Notes: a model not told the origin generated them from the letters alone. DNA of 64,000 nucleotides from Pseudomonadota bacterium (GCA_016713725.1 JADJOO010000036.1:1-64000); one strand, 5' to 3'; positions 20,853 to 31,169 are shown, numbered from the stretch's first letter. Made by a program: numbers and translations.

Positions 20853-21586
20853 CTACCAGCGCTCCGACCAGGGGCGCAGGTCCAGTTCGAAAGTCCATGC
20901 GTCGCGCGGTTGCTGGTGCAGGAACCAGTACGTGTCGGCGATGTGCTCCGGCGCAAGAATGCCGTCCTCGTTCTTGAGCGCGTAGCGCTCAGGAAAGTTG
21001 TCGCGGATGAACGCGGTGTCGATCGCGCCATCGATGATCACGTGCGCGACGTGCACGTTGGCTGGCCCGAGTTCCCGCGCCAGGCTCTGGGACAGGGCAC
21101 GTAACGCGTGCTTGGCACCGGCAAACGCCGCGAAATTGGCGGCTCCGCGCAGGCTTGCAGTGGCGCCCGTAAAAATCATCGTGCCGCGCCGACGCGCCGC
21201 CATGCGCCTGGCCACGGCCTGCCCGGTCAGGAAGCCGGCATAACAGGCCATCTCCCAGATCTTGAAATACTTGCGCGCAGATTCGTCGAGCACGCTGCAC
21301 GGGACGTTCGCGCCGATGTTGAAGACGAACACGTCGATGTCGCCGATGCGGTTCTCGATGTCCTCGACCAGCGCCGTGACTTCGTCTTCCTTCCGCGCGT
21401 CGGAACCGAAGCCGTGTGCCTCGCCGCCGGCGGCGCGGATGGAATCGACGAGGGGTTGCAGCTTGTCGGCCGAACGTCGCGTCACGCAGGCGGCAAAACC
21501 TCGCGGGCGAACCGGCGCGCAATGGCGCCACTGGTTGCGTCGCCTGCGCCGATCACGAGCGCGACGGGCGCGCGCGACGTGCTCAT
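20853..21586 (-). CDS. Short-chain dehydrogenase/reductase (SDR), one frameshift
   Basis: A Rossmann-fold NAD(P)-dependent oxidoreductase of about 244 aa. From ATG 21586: MSTSRAPVALVIGAGDATSG (TGxxxGxG-like cofactor loop, here GAGDATSG), AIARRFARE, then after a one-base deletion near 21500 GFAACVTRRSADKLQPLVDS, VFVFNIGANVP (NAG-like motif as NIG), MIFTGATASLRG, FAAFAGAKHALRALSQSLA with the Lys of the catalytic YxxxK. The usual Tyr is Phe or absent (FAAFAGAKHA), so the canonical catalytic Tyr appears replaced. C-terminus ..WTFELDLRPWSERW. It follows hemG by about 15 bases. Substrate unknown; family members near this type are often annotated as glucose 1-dehydrogenase-like, without proof. Confidence 0.75.
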
Positions 21587-21601
21587 CCCGTCAGCGCAGC
21601 G

Positions 21602-22119
21602 TCAGCAGGTGCGTGCGCACGCGCGCACATCGTCCCAATCCGTGTAGTCGATGACCGCGGTGGCGTTGACGTCGACCGTGCGTCATCTTCACGGAGACGG
21701 GATCTGAACCGGTCCAGCCAGGGCCACGCTGGATAGTCGACTTTCGGCGATCACTCGCGGTCGCGCGGTCGCCACGGTGAAAGCTGCAGGAATTTCTGCG
21801 TATATCGGTTACCCTCGACGGTCGACTTCTCCGGCACCCGCGCCACTGGACATGTTGAAGAAGCTGTTGGGCTGATCTCTAGCTGCCGCGGTGCCGTGTC
21901 ACGAACTCGATCACGCGCTTGGTCGGACTTGCCGCAGAGCACGGGCGCACCCAGGGCGACGATGCCGTAGCGGTTCCAATCCACGCCTTCGTGCGCGGCC
22001 TCGACCAGTGGCATCATTTCGGCGCGGCCGCCGCTGGCGCCGATGTGTTCGCAGAGGCGGCGCGCGATGCGGGCCGTGTGTCCGCCGCGGGTCATGTACA
22101 GGATCAGGACCGAAGTCAT
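21602..22119 (-). pseudogene. hemG: Menaquinone-dependent protoporphyrinogen oxidase (flavodoxin-like HemG), frameshifted
   Basis: Oxidises protoporphyrinogen IX to protoporphyrin IX in heme synthesis, passing electrons to quinone. ATG 22119 reads MTSVLILYMTRGGHTARIAR (flavodoxin FMN loop), RAEMMPLVEAAHEGVDWNRY, IVALGAPVLCGK (family: GAxIxYGK), then RVPEKSTVEGNRYTQKFL (family: NxxR..KFL), PKVDYPAWPWLDRF and finally DYTDWDDVRA, the conserved HemG C-terminus, in three different frames. Total length about 172 codons against 181 in E. coli. Frame breaks near 21920, 21850, 21760 and 21690. It reads into the SDR gene. Recruiting heme synthesis here fits the cytochrome-rich respiration seen further right. 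Confidence 0.8.
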
Positions 22120-22222
22120 GGCAGCCGTGGAAGAGTCGCTGGAGCGGCTATCTTAGTACAATGACGGGGGTTCGAAGAATGCGACAATCGCAGCCGAAGG
22201 TGTCCTGTCAGGACGTGAAGGC

Positions 22223-22864
22223 ATGACCGCCAGTACGTATTCGGCAAGGGAAGAATGGCTGAACTGCGCGGTGCACGTCGTCGGCGTCGTCGCGAGCCTG
22301 GTTGCCCTCCCGGTGCTGGCGACGACCGCGCTCCGACGGGAGATCCGTGGCTGCCTCGTTGGCGGCCTGACATTCGGCCTGGAGCGCGCTGCTCATGTTC
22401 TCCACCTCTTCGCTCTACCATTCGGCGAAGAACCCGCAGACGCGGCTCCGCCTGCGGCGGTTGGATCATGCCGCCATCTACCTGCTGATCGCCGGGACCT
22501 ACACGCCGTTTACGCTCGGCGCGTTGCGCGGCAGCTGGGGATGGTCACTGGCCGCCATCATCTGGACGCTCGCCCTGCTCGGCATCCCTTCAAGACGACG
22601 CGCTCGGTTTCCGCTTCCACCGCACGTCGGTCGCTCTGTATGTCGCCATGGGCTGGCTCTCGCGGTCGTGGCCGCGAAAGCCCTCACGCAGGTTGTCGAC
22701 GTTCGAGCTCAGCTGGCTGGTGGCCCGGCGGCTCTGCTATACGCTCGGGGTCGCGTTCTATGTCTGGAAGAGTCGGCCCTACACGCATGCCATCTGGCAC
22801 GTCTTCGTGCTGGCGGGCGTCGCCTGTCACTTCGTGGCGGTACTGGAGCATCACGTCGGGCTGA
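22223..22864 (+). pseudogene. Hemolysin III family (PAQR-type) membrane protein, frameshifted
   Basis: A seven-helix membrane protein of the HlyIII/YqfA branch of the PAQR superfamily, which carry a buried zinc site and hydrolase-like chemistry. ATG 22223 gives MTASTYSAREEWLNCAVHVV, VVASLVALPVLATTAL; after a frame change near 22385 FSTSSLYHSAKNPQTR (the Ser-x3-His motif), LDHAAIYLLIAGTYTPFTLG (Asp-His motif), a helix with SLAAIIWTLALLGI, and near the end THAIWHVFVLAGVACHF (His-x3-His). All zinc ligands are thus present. More breaks lie near 22590 and 22690. Length about 213 codons is typical. Convergent with the secreted protein at 22895. Physiological role unknown. Confidence 0.8.
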
Positions 22865-22894
22865 ACGCCTGCCGGCGGCGCAAGCGCAGGCAGG

Positions 22895-23337
22895 TCATTC
22901 CTTTCGACGTCGATGCGGGTGCCCTTGAGCGTCGATCGACGACCAGCTTCAGTGACTCGGGCCCTTGGCTTCACCAGCACGTCTTCGCCGTCGTCCGTCT
23001 CGACGTGATAGACCTTCGGGTCCAGAACCTTTTGAACGTGTTCTTGATGTCCGGTCGCCACGCTCGTTCTCTGCCGCGGCCTTTTCTTGATGTTTACGAG
23101 AACGTCCGTCGCAACGCCCTTGTCCGGCGTTACGCGGAACAGCAGCGTACCCGTGTTGTTCGCGCCCTCGCTCACTTCGATACGCCACTTGTTGGAGAGC
23201 TTGAGCGGAGCTGCCGGAGCTGCGGTGGCTTCCGTGGCAGCCGGGGGTGTGACCGCGGGTTCCTGCGCGAACGCGGAGATCGAGCAAAGTGCGAGGCCGG
23301 CAGCCAGGGCGAGTTGGCCGAGAGTGCGGAAATTCAT
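22895..23337 (-). CDS. Small secreted protein of unknown function (frameshifted)
   Basis: ATG 23337 opens a textbook signal peptide MNFRTLGQLALAAGLALCSI followed by SAFAQ (cleavage after AFA). The mature part has a Pro/Ala/Thr-rich linker (EPAVTPPAATEATAAPAAP), then KWRIEVSEGANNTGTLLFRV, TPDKGVATDVLVNIKKG, and after one or two frame changes near 23085 and 22975 VLDPKVYHVETDDGEDVLVK and a final LKGTRIDVER. The predicted product is about 145 aa. I do not recognise a named family. The end is placed at the TGA 22897-22895, which follows the conserved-looking RIDVER block after correcting the frame. Confidence 0.55.
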
Positions 23338-23616
23338 GATGCAACGAACTCCTGGGGGTGCTGGTTTGTTATCGGGCCAGACAGCAGATACGGGAGGGCC
23401 TCAGCGCTGTCAACCGGACACCTGGCCGTATCGACGGACCGGACTTCGAGCGGCCCCGTGCTGCGGGGCGGCTGCCCTGTTCCGCGTACCGCAAGGACGC
23501 GCGATCGCGTCCGGGTGAACTCGACTGCCGCGTTGCGGTCCGAACACACAGGCGGCGACGCACAGGTGGGTTGCCGTCCTGCGGCGTTCAGGGACGTTGA
23601 TCTGGAGGGCGACACA

Positions 23617-23968
23617 ATGGCCAGTCAAGGCAGTCGTGTTGAGCCGCGACGGCAGCCGCAGCGGTGGTGGTCCGGGGCGTGGGATCGCGGGGATGGACGA
23701 GGGTAAGCGGCGGGAGATTGCGAGCAAGGGCGGTTCGGCGTCGGGGGGCAACTTTGCCCGGGACCCGGAGCGCGCACGCGAGGCCGGTCGCAAGGGCGGC
23801 GAGGTTTCCGGCGGCAACTTCGCCAACGACCCGCAGCGCGCCGCGGCAGCGGGCCGCAAGGGCGGCGAGGCTTCCCGTATCGGCGGCCAACGGAACCCGG
23901 GCGGTGACGGGGAAAAGGTCGGCGACCACCTTGATCGTGGCGACCACGGCGGCGGCGACAAGCGATGA
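23617..23968 (+). CDS. KGG-repeat stress-induced protein (YciG-like; one frameshift)
   Basis: A small, very hydrophilic, Gly-rich protein. ATG 23617 (GGAG ribosome site 8 bases ahead) reads MASQGSR, then in the next frame SRDGSRSGGGPGRGIAGMD, and the diagnostic repeats REIASKGGSASGGNFARDP, REAGRKGGEVSGGNFANDP, AAAGRKGGEASRIGGQR, ending in a His/Asp/Gly-rich tail HLDRGDHGGGDKR. Three KGG motifs, each in an (A/E)xxGRKGG context, define the family of general stress proteins related to YciG and fungal con-10. They are induced in stationary phase or stress, with unknown biochemistry. The frameshift falls near 23640. Confidence 0.75.
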
Positions 23969-24054
23969 TCCCCGAGGCTGCGTTGCAGGAGTTCATGCAG
24001 TAGCGGTCTTCCCGGTTGCCGGCCGACGCGAAACGCAGCACAGTGCGCGGCGCC

Positions 24055-25597
24055 ATGAACGCACTGCCGCACTCCCCGACGTCCCGTCGGCCGCGCCGGA
24101 AGAACTGGAACTCGCCATCGTCGGCGCCGGCTTCGGTGGCCTGTGCATGGCTATCCGGCTGCTGGAGCAAGGTGAGCGGCGCTTTGCCATCCTCGAGAAG
24201 GGCGGCGAGGTGGGCGGCACGTGGCGTGACAACTCCTATCCCGGCGCCGAGTGCGACGTGCAGTCGCACCTCTATTCCTACTCGTTCGCGGGCAAGCCCG
24301 ACTGGAGCCAGCGCTACGCGGGCTGGCAGGAGATCCAGCAGTACATCCTGGACACCACGGAGCGCTTTGGGCTGCGTCCGTACATCCGGTTCAACCAGCA
24401 GGTGACCGGGCTCCACTTCGAGCCGGATACCGCACGCTGGCGCGTCATCCTGGCGTCGGGCCTCGAACTGCGAGCTCGTCACGTCGTGCTCGCGACCGGC
24501 CCGCTGCACGTGCCGAACCTGCCGCGGCTACCCGGTCTCGAGCGCTTCGCCGGGAAGGTCTTCCATTCGGCGCAGTGGGACCATGGCTACGACCTTGCCG
24601 GCAAGCGCATCGCGTCGATCGGCACGGGCGGCAGCGCGATCCAGTATTGCCCGCGCATCGCGCCGGCGGCTGCGCAGTTGCACGTTTTCCAGCGCACGCC
24701 CGCGTGGGTAATCCCGCGTGATGTCCGCACCTACGGCGAGTCGACGAAGCAGCGCTTCCGGCGCTTCGACCTGTTGCGGCGCTTGCATCGCTCGCGCCTG
24801 TACTGGACCAACGAGTCACGGGTCTGGCCGATCTTTCATCCCGCCCTGGCCCGCGGGTTGCAGCGGCTCGCGCGCTGGAACATCCGTCGCGCCGTGGAGA
24901 CGAGTCGCTCGCACGCAAGCTGACGCCCGATTACACGATCGGCTGCAAGCGGGTGCTGATCTCCAACGAGTGGTATCCGATGTTCCGCCGGCCGAACGTC
25001 GAACTCGTGACCGCGGACATCCGCGAAATCCGCGAGCGCTCGATCGTGACCGCGGACGGTGTCGAACGTCCCGTCGACTGCATCATTCTCGGCACGGGAT
25101 TCGTGGTCGATCCACGCATCTATATGCAGGGTTTCCCGGTCACGGGAATGCCCGGTCACGAGCTGGCCCGCGACTGGCAGGCGGGGGCCGAGGCGTACTA
25201 CGGAATTTCGGTCACGGGTTATCCCAACCTGCACCAGCTCGTCGGCCCGAACACGGCGCTCGGGCACAACTCGATCATCTTCATGATCGAGGCGCAGGTG
25301 CGGTACGTCATGGATTGCCTGCGGTCGCTGCGCGAACGCGGCGCGGACTACCTCGACGTGCAACCGGCTGCGCAGGCGCAGTTCAACGCGCGCATCCAGC
25401 ACGCACTGCAGGACACGGTCTGGAGTTCCGGGTGCCGCAGCTGGTACCAGCAGGCCGACGGGCGCAACTTCACGATCTGGCCGTACTCGACGTGGCGCTA
25501 CTGGCTCGAGACGCGCAGGGTTGATGCCGCCCAGTATCGGTTCGGCCGGGCGCAGAAGGGCACGGCCGCCAGTCACGTCCAGGGCCACGTGGACTGA
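24055..25597 (+). CDS. Flavin monooxygenase with Baeyer-Villiger fingerprint (two frameshifts)
   Basis: FAD- and NADPH-dependent monooxygenase, about 514 codons, which inserts one oxygen atom into ketones. Features in order: FAD loop IVGAGFGGLCMAIRLLEQG, GGTWRDNSYPGAECDVQS, LATGPLHVPNLPRLPG, the type I Baeyer-Villiger fingerprint FAGKVFHSAQWD (24546-24581, FxGxxxHxxxW-D), then the NADPH loop IGTGGSAIQYCPRI, FQRTPAWVIPR and, after a frameshift near 24905, TPDYTIGCKRVLISNEWYP, DCIILGTGF, YPNLHQLVGPNTALGHNSII and SSGCRSWYQQADGRN. The last blocks match the cyclohexanone/steroid monooxygenase-like group. ATG 24055 is in a different frame from the FAD loop, so a second shift lies near 24080. Ketone substrate unknown. 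Convergent with the porin. Confidence 0.8.
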
Positions 25598-25618
25598 CGG
25601 CCGCGCCCGGGGGGTCGG

Positions 25619-27053
25619 TCAGAATGAATACCTGGTCGTGAACTGCAGCCGGTCGAGTGAACCGTCGCTCCCGTTCTCGAGTTCGCGCACGGCATGGCGG
25701 AACTCGGCGCCTATGTCGAGCTTCGGCAGCGGCGTATACCAGGTGTTGATCGTCCAGCTCTCGCTTGACTTGTTGACATTGCCACCGGTGTAACCGGCGT
25801 CGTTGTCGTAGTCACCTTCAGCGCGAAGTAGATGCTGCTGCGCCACTTGTCGGACCACACGTGGCGATACGCGATGGAACCAGCGAAGCCGTCGATCGTT
25901 TCCAGGTCGGCCGTGCCGGTGTTGCTGGTGAGCACCGCATCCGTCGTGAAATTCAGTCCGACGTAGCGGCCCAGGTTGCCACCCAGCAGCATGAAGCGGA
26001 TGTCGTCCTTGCCGATCATGAACTTGCCCGTCAGGCTGCCGGCCATCGACCAGGTGCTGGCGTCGATCGCGGCGAGCGTGGTGGTGGCCGCACGCTCGTA
26101 CTTGAGTTCGCGCGCAAGGCCTGCGACGGCGACGTGGCCCCAGGCGCCCTTCCCAGGCGTAGCGGGCGGTGAGGTCCGGGATGGAGTTGTCGTCGGTTTT
26201 CACGATCCAGGCCGTCGAATTGGGATCCGCTGGGCCGCCGAACGGCGTCAGTGGTGGTCTGCGGATTCTCTACCGCGAGCGAGAACCCGCCTTTCGTGTA
26301 GCGGACCTGGGCTGCCGCACGAACACCGTGCCGTCCGTCGAGCCGATGAAGTCCACGGAATCGGGCAGGGCCGCGACATCCTGGAAGTTCGACCACGTCT
26401 GCCCGACCAGCCACTCGCGCCACTGCACGTACGCGTGGCGCAGGACCGGCGCGTAGGATTGGTCGTGCGCGTGGTTGCTGGCGCCGATCGTCCCGAAGAA
26501 ATCGATCTCGAACCGGGTCGAGAGCTTGTCGCCGCCGGCGAGGAGGGTGTCGGTGCCGAAGTTGATGCGCGTCTGCTTCACATGCGCGTCGAAGTCCGTG
26601 CCCTCGTCCGTCTGGCCGATCGGGGTGGCACCCGGGACGTAGAAGTCGCGCGAAGCCGAGTTTTCCGCGAGTTCGCCGTCGGACGTTTGGTCCACATGCC
26701 GTCGGCCTTGGCGTAACCCGTCATCACGAAGCTGGTACCGGGGGCGGCGTTCGGCAGGATCGTGCCGGGCTGAATGGCCTTTGGATCGGGTTTCGCGGGT
26801 GCCGCGGCCGGTGCGGCCGCGACCGTGCCTGCGGCAGCCGGGCCACCGACGGCAGCGGGCGCAGCCTTCTTCTCAGCCACGAGTTGCTGGACTAGCTTCT
26901 CGAGTTCCGCGACGCGCGCTTCGAGTTCCTTTTCCTTTGCGCTCTCGGCGCCGGCCAGGGTCGATGCGCTGATCAGTGCGACGCCGAGCGCGACCGCGAT
27001 CGAGCGGCGCAGTGAGCTGAACCCGGGCGGCGCGGTGACTTGACGTGCGGCAT
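25619..27053 (-). pseudogene. DcaP-like outer membrane porin, frameshifted
   Basis: A trimeric-type porin with an N-terminal periplasmic coiled coil. After the signal segment (SIAVALGVALISASTLAGAE) comes KEKELEARVAELEKLVQQLV, an Ala/Pro-rich linker, then the barrel beginning SFVMTGYAKADGMWTK, ATPIGQTDEGTDFDAHVKQT, LSTRFEIDFFGTIGASNHAH, LRHAYVQWREWLVGQTWSNF, VDFIGSTDGTVFVRQPQ (all DcaP signatures), several strands in other frames, and the last strand LDRLQFTTRYSF ending in Phe as outer membrane barrels do. Frame changes near 26690, 26300, 26180 and 25810. The ATG at 27053 lies in a different frame from the signal helix, so the start is uncertain. DcaP porins take up negatively charged small molecules such as dicarboxylates. 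It is divergent from the response regulator. Confidence 0.75.
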
Positions 27054-27182
27054 GGACGGAATCCCCCGGATGAGTCGTGCGATGCGGCGATCGTGAACCG
27101 CTGCGGCACGCGTGGGTATTCGCCTTTGGTCGCAGTGGCGAACCGTTGGATAGACCGTGTCTCGCGTGTACCCTGACAGCCA

Positions 27183-27830
27183 ATGTCACGTCAGATCATC
27201 GTCGCCGACGACCATCCGCTGTTCCGCGAAGCGATGAAGGCTGCGGTCGGCCGTCTCGACCGGGGTGTCGGTTTCGTCGAGGCGGATTCCGTGGCGGCGA
27301 TGCTCGCCGCCGCGGAAGCGAATCCCGGCGCGGACCTGCTGCTGCTCGACCTCAACATGCCGGGTGCGCACGGCTTCAACGCGCTCGCGCACGTGCGCGG
27401 CAGCCGGCCCGAGCTTCCCGTCGTCATCGTTTCCGCCGACGACGACCCGCAGACGATCGCCGCGTCGCTGCGTTTCGGCGCGCAGGGGTTCATCCCGAAG
27501 TCGACGGAAGCCGGTCAGATCGGCAAGGCCATCGAGGCAGTGCTGGCCGGCGAAATCTACACGCCGACATCCGGCGAAGAACTCGAGATCGCGCGCCGCG
27601 TCGCCGACCTGACGCCGCAGCAATTCCGCGTGCTCGGCATGCTCTGTGCCGGCTTGCTCAACAAGCAGATCGCCTACGACCTCGACGTCTCGGAAGCGAC
27701 GGTTAAAGCACACGTTACGGCCATCCTGCGCAAGCTCGGCGTGACGACACGCACGCAGGCTGTGCTCGCGGCCGGGCGACTCGCTGTGGACCGCGCAAGC
27801 ATCAAGCCGCCCCCCGAAGAATTCGACTAA
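27183..27830 (+). CDS. CrbR/ErdR-like LuxR-family response regulator
   Basis: Intact 215-aa transcription regulator. Receiver domain 1-120: acidic pocket VADDHPLFREA, phospho-acceptor Asp56 in LLLLDLNMPGAHGF, Ser/Thr switch in VVIVSADDD and conserved Lys106 in GFIPKS. The LuxR-type HTH (about 142-190) reads LTPQQFRVLGMLCAG, NKQIAYDLDVSEATVKAHVT and AILRKLGV. Sequence layout is very close to CrbR (also called ErdR), the partner of an SSS-domain hybrid kinase that turns on acetyl-CoA synthetase and acetate use in Vibrio and Pseudomonas. The matching hybrid kinase is encoded head-on, their last bases overlapping. I infer acetate/short-chain acid control here. Confidence 0.85.
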   Translation: MSRQIIVADDHPLFREAMKAAVGRLDRGVGFVEADSVAAMLAAAEANPGADLLLLDLNMPGAHGFNALAHVRGSRPELPVVIVSADDDPQTIAASLRFGAQGFIPKSTEAGQIGKAIEAVLAGEIYTPTSGEELEIARRVADLTPQQFRVLGMLCAGLLNKQIAYDLDVSEATVKAHVTAILRKLGVTTRTQAVLAAGRLAVDRASIKPPPEEFD

Positions 27831-30800
27831 CCGCGACTCGCCGTGGCGAGCAGCGCGCCGAGCAGGCCGCGCAGTGCGGCGGGCTTTACCGGCTTGCGCA
27901 GTACCTTGTAGCCGAGCACACGTGCGCGCTCGGCAACTTCTGTGCCGTGGTCCGCCGTCACGGAGTGCGGCCGGTGCGTCTGACACACCTCCGACGCGCA
28001 GTGACTGCAGCAGTTCGAGCCCGTCGCAATCGTCATCGCCCAGCCGGTAGTCCGCCAGGACGACGTCGGGCGAGTGCTGCAGGAATGCGCGGCGGGCTTC
28101 CTCGGCCGTGCTCGCGCGCAGTACCCGCATGCCCCAGCGTTCGAGCAGCGTCTGCATGCCGTCGAGGATCGCCGCCTCGTCGTCGACGCAGAGCACCGAC
28201 CCGCCGACGAGGCTGGCGGGAGAAGCCGGCGCATGCTCTCCCGCCGGCGCCGGCGCCGGCGCCGGCGTCGGCTTCGCCGTGACCTCGAGCTGCACGCTGA
28301 ACATCGAGCCCCGGCCCACCTCCGAGCGCAGGCTCAGGTCGAGTTGCAGCACGCGCGCGATGCGGTCGCAGATCGAAAGGCCGAGGCCGAGTCCTTTCTC
28401 GCCCCAGGGCGAAGGCCGGTCGAGTCCGCGGAACTCATCGAAGACCACCTTGCGATGCTGCTCGGCGATGCCGGGACCCGTGTCCCAGACCTGGACTTCG
28501 ACACGTCCTCGTCGCCGGCAGCCGACGACCACGCCGCCGCGTTGCACTTTCGAGGCGGGCGATGTCGAGCATGTCGTCGAGCACCTCCTCGGCCGCGCGC
28601 AGCGAGCCTTCGATGCGTCCTGCGATCTCGCGCACCGAGTCGGCATCGGCCGGCGCAGCGCTCAGTGCGGAGGCGAACAGGCGCGCCGCGTTCAGCGGCT
28701 GCAGCAGGTCGTGGCTTGCGGCGGCGACGAACCGCGTCTTGGTGGCATTGGCCTGCTCGGCGGCGAGCTTGGCCGCGGCCTCTGCCTGCAGCGCGATCGA
28801 CAGCGCCTGCGTGCGATCGGTGACGCGCTGCTCGAGCGTCTGCTTGGCTTCGAGCAGCTGCCGCTCGGTCCGCTGAATTCCGTGATGTCGGTGTAGGTCG
28901 TGACGTAGCCGCCGTCCGGCATGGGCTGGCCACGCATCTCGTACACGCGCCCGTTGTGGCGCTGGCGCTGGATGACGTAGCGTGTGCCAGCCCGCATGTG
29001 GTCGATGCGCTTGCGGATCTGTGCTTCGGGATCGGTGGCGCCGAACTCGCCCCGCGACGCGTTCCAGCGGATGAGGTCGGCGACCGGTCGGCCGACGCGG
29101 ATCAGGTCCGGCGGATAGTCGAACATCTCCAGGTAACGGCCATTCCAGGCGACGAGCCGGGCCTCGCCGTCGGCCACGGCGATGCCCTGCGCCACGTTGT
29201 CCATTGTCGCCTGCAGCAGCTGGCGGCTGAAGCGCAGTTCCTGCGAGGTCTCGTCGAGCAGTTCCGCGACCTCCTCGGCGGCGAGACCACGGCCACGCAG
29301 AGCGTGGGTGAACATGAGTCGCGCGGATGATGCGCCGATCGCGCCGGGCGAGCACGCGCTCCATGTGCTGCATCAGGCCGCGGTCCGCCGGGTCCGTGTG
29401 CCGCGGCAACGGTCGCGAGGTCTGCAGGAAGTATTCGCGCAGCGAGGCTTCCGCCGCCGTGTTGCCGACGATGCGTTCCGCGATGGCCAGGACGTCGCCG
29501 ACACGTGCACTCGACGCGGATGACGTTGCAGGCGCGGGCAAGGCCGGACGCACGAACCGGGTGGCGGCCTGCGGGTCGCGCAGCGACGTGGGCCTGACAA
29601 CGACAGCCCCACCCAGCACGGCCACGCTGCCGATGAACGCGAGCAGGCGCCGCTGGTGACCGCTCTGCGGGCGAGCAGGGATCATCCAGCCGCTGCGCAC
29701 CCGCTCACGCCGGCGCCGAGTGCGCCGCGCCCGGTCGCCGACCTGGCTGAAATTCGGCAGCAGCAGGGTATACGTCCACAGCACGAATCCCGTCGCGAGG
29801 CCCCAGAACACGGCACTGCGGGTGGCGCGCCGCCAGTACAGCCCCGCGAGTATCGGTGGCGCGAACTGGGCGACCGCGGCAAAGGCGAGCAGGCCGATCG
29901 AGGCGAGGCTCGCGGGTGCGACTGTGTTGCGGTGATAGGCGTATGCGAGCAGCGCCAGCAGCAGGATCGCGACCCGACGCAGCCACAGCACGCCACGGCC
30001 GATGTCGCTGCCTTCCGTCGGCTTCAGCCAGCGACTGCGCCAGAGCACCGGCATCACCAGGTCGTTCGTGATCATCGTGGCGAGCGCGATACTCGACACG
30101 ATCACCATGGCCGTGGCAGCCGACAGGCCACCAAGGAAGGCGATGATGGCGAGCGACGGGACATTGCTCGTCATCGGCAGCGTGAGCACCAGGAAATCGG
30201 GGTTGCCTGCCGGCGCCAGTCCCGCGCCCAGGCCGGCCAGCACCACCGGCACCACCAGCACGGTGAAGACGGCGAGATAGCCGGTGAACACGATGCGTGC
30301 GGTGCGCACATCCTGCGGATCGGCACATTCGACCACACCGACGAGGAATTGCCGCGGCAGGCAAAACATGGCGGCGGCCGCGAGCGCCGTCGTCATGAAG
30401 AAGTCGGCGGGGAATGCATGGGCGAGGCTGCCCAGTCGCGTTGCGGCAATTGCCGGCGCCGCGTCGAGGTGCAGCAAGGCGAAGACGCCGACGGACGCGA
30501 ACGCGACCAGTTTCACGATCGACTCGAACGCGATGGCCAGCATCACGCCTTCGTGGTGTTCAGTGGCGTCGAGCCGGCGCGTGCCGAACAGGATGGCGAA
30601 CACCGCCATCATCAGCGCCACCCAGAGCGCGGTATCCGCGTACCACTCGGGGTTCGCGCCCATCGAACCGGTCAGCACGTCGATGCTGGTGCCGACGGCC
30701 TTGTACTGCAGCGCGAGGTACGGCACGCCGGCGGTCAGGGCGATCACGGCGACGAGTGCGGCGAGGGTCGGGCTCTTGCCGAAGCGGGACGAAATCAGGT

Positions 30801-31109
30801 CAGCGATCGACGTGATGTTGTGGGCGCGGACGATCGCGACCAGCCGCTGGAGGAACGGCATGCCGAAAAGCAGCACCAGCGCCGGGCCCAGGTAGATAGG
30901 AACGCCGTCCAGCCGTCGCGCACGGCGGTGCCCACTGCGCCGAAGAACGTCCACGTCGTGCAGTAGACGCCGAGGGTCAGGCTGTAGATCCACGGCCGCA
31001 GGCGCGCGTGACCCGGGTACACAGAACGACGCTCGCCGTAGAACGCGACGCCGAACAGCACCAGCAGGTAGCCGATGGCGAGCGTCGAGAGCAGGAAGCC
31101 CGAGACCAT
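27827..31109 (-). pseudogene. CrbS-like hybrid sensor kinase: Na+/solute symporter domain-PAS-HK-receiver, frameshifted
   Basis: Hybrid kinase whose N-terminal half is a sodium:solute symporter (SSS) module of 12-13 helices: MVSGFLLSTLAIGYLLVLFG, GVYCTTWTFFGAVGTAVRD, AHNITSIADLISSRFGKSPT, YKAVGTSIDVLTGSMG, FCLPRQFLVGVVECADPQDV and FLGGLSAATAMVIVSSIALA. Then a PAS domain (ATMDNVAQGIAVADGEARLV), a coiled coil, the dimerisation H-box AAASHDLLQPLNAARLF, G1/G2 boxes WDTGPGIAEQ and GEKGLGLGLSICDRIARVL, and a C-terminal receiver (VLCVDDEAAILDGMQ, VVLADYRLG, VLRKPVKPAALRGLL). Between DIARLES and the VVVGCRRRG strand some 60-70 residues usual in these kinases, including the N-box Asn, are missing (about 28545-28560). 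Frame breaks near 30890, 29700, 29300, 28880, 28550 and 27950. Pairs with the convergent CrbR-like regulator. Confidence 0.8.
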
Positions 31110-31169
31110 CGTGCAACTCCAGGCAGCGCGAGGCCGCCGCGACAAGGAATTACTTCTGCCGGGCGCGGG

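Noticed and set aside
23338..23616. Short open frames in the gap before the KGG protein
   Set aside because: No start with a ribosome site and no family similarity; nothing supportable seen here.
29656..30966. 436-codon open frame on the plus strand
   Set aside because: Antisense to the SSS transmembrane domain of the kinase; Arg/His/Glu-rich shadow.
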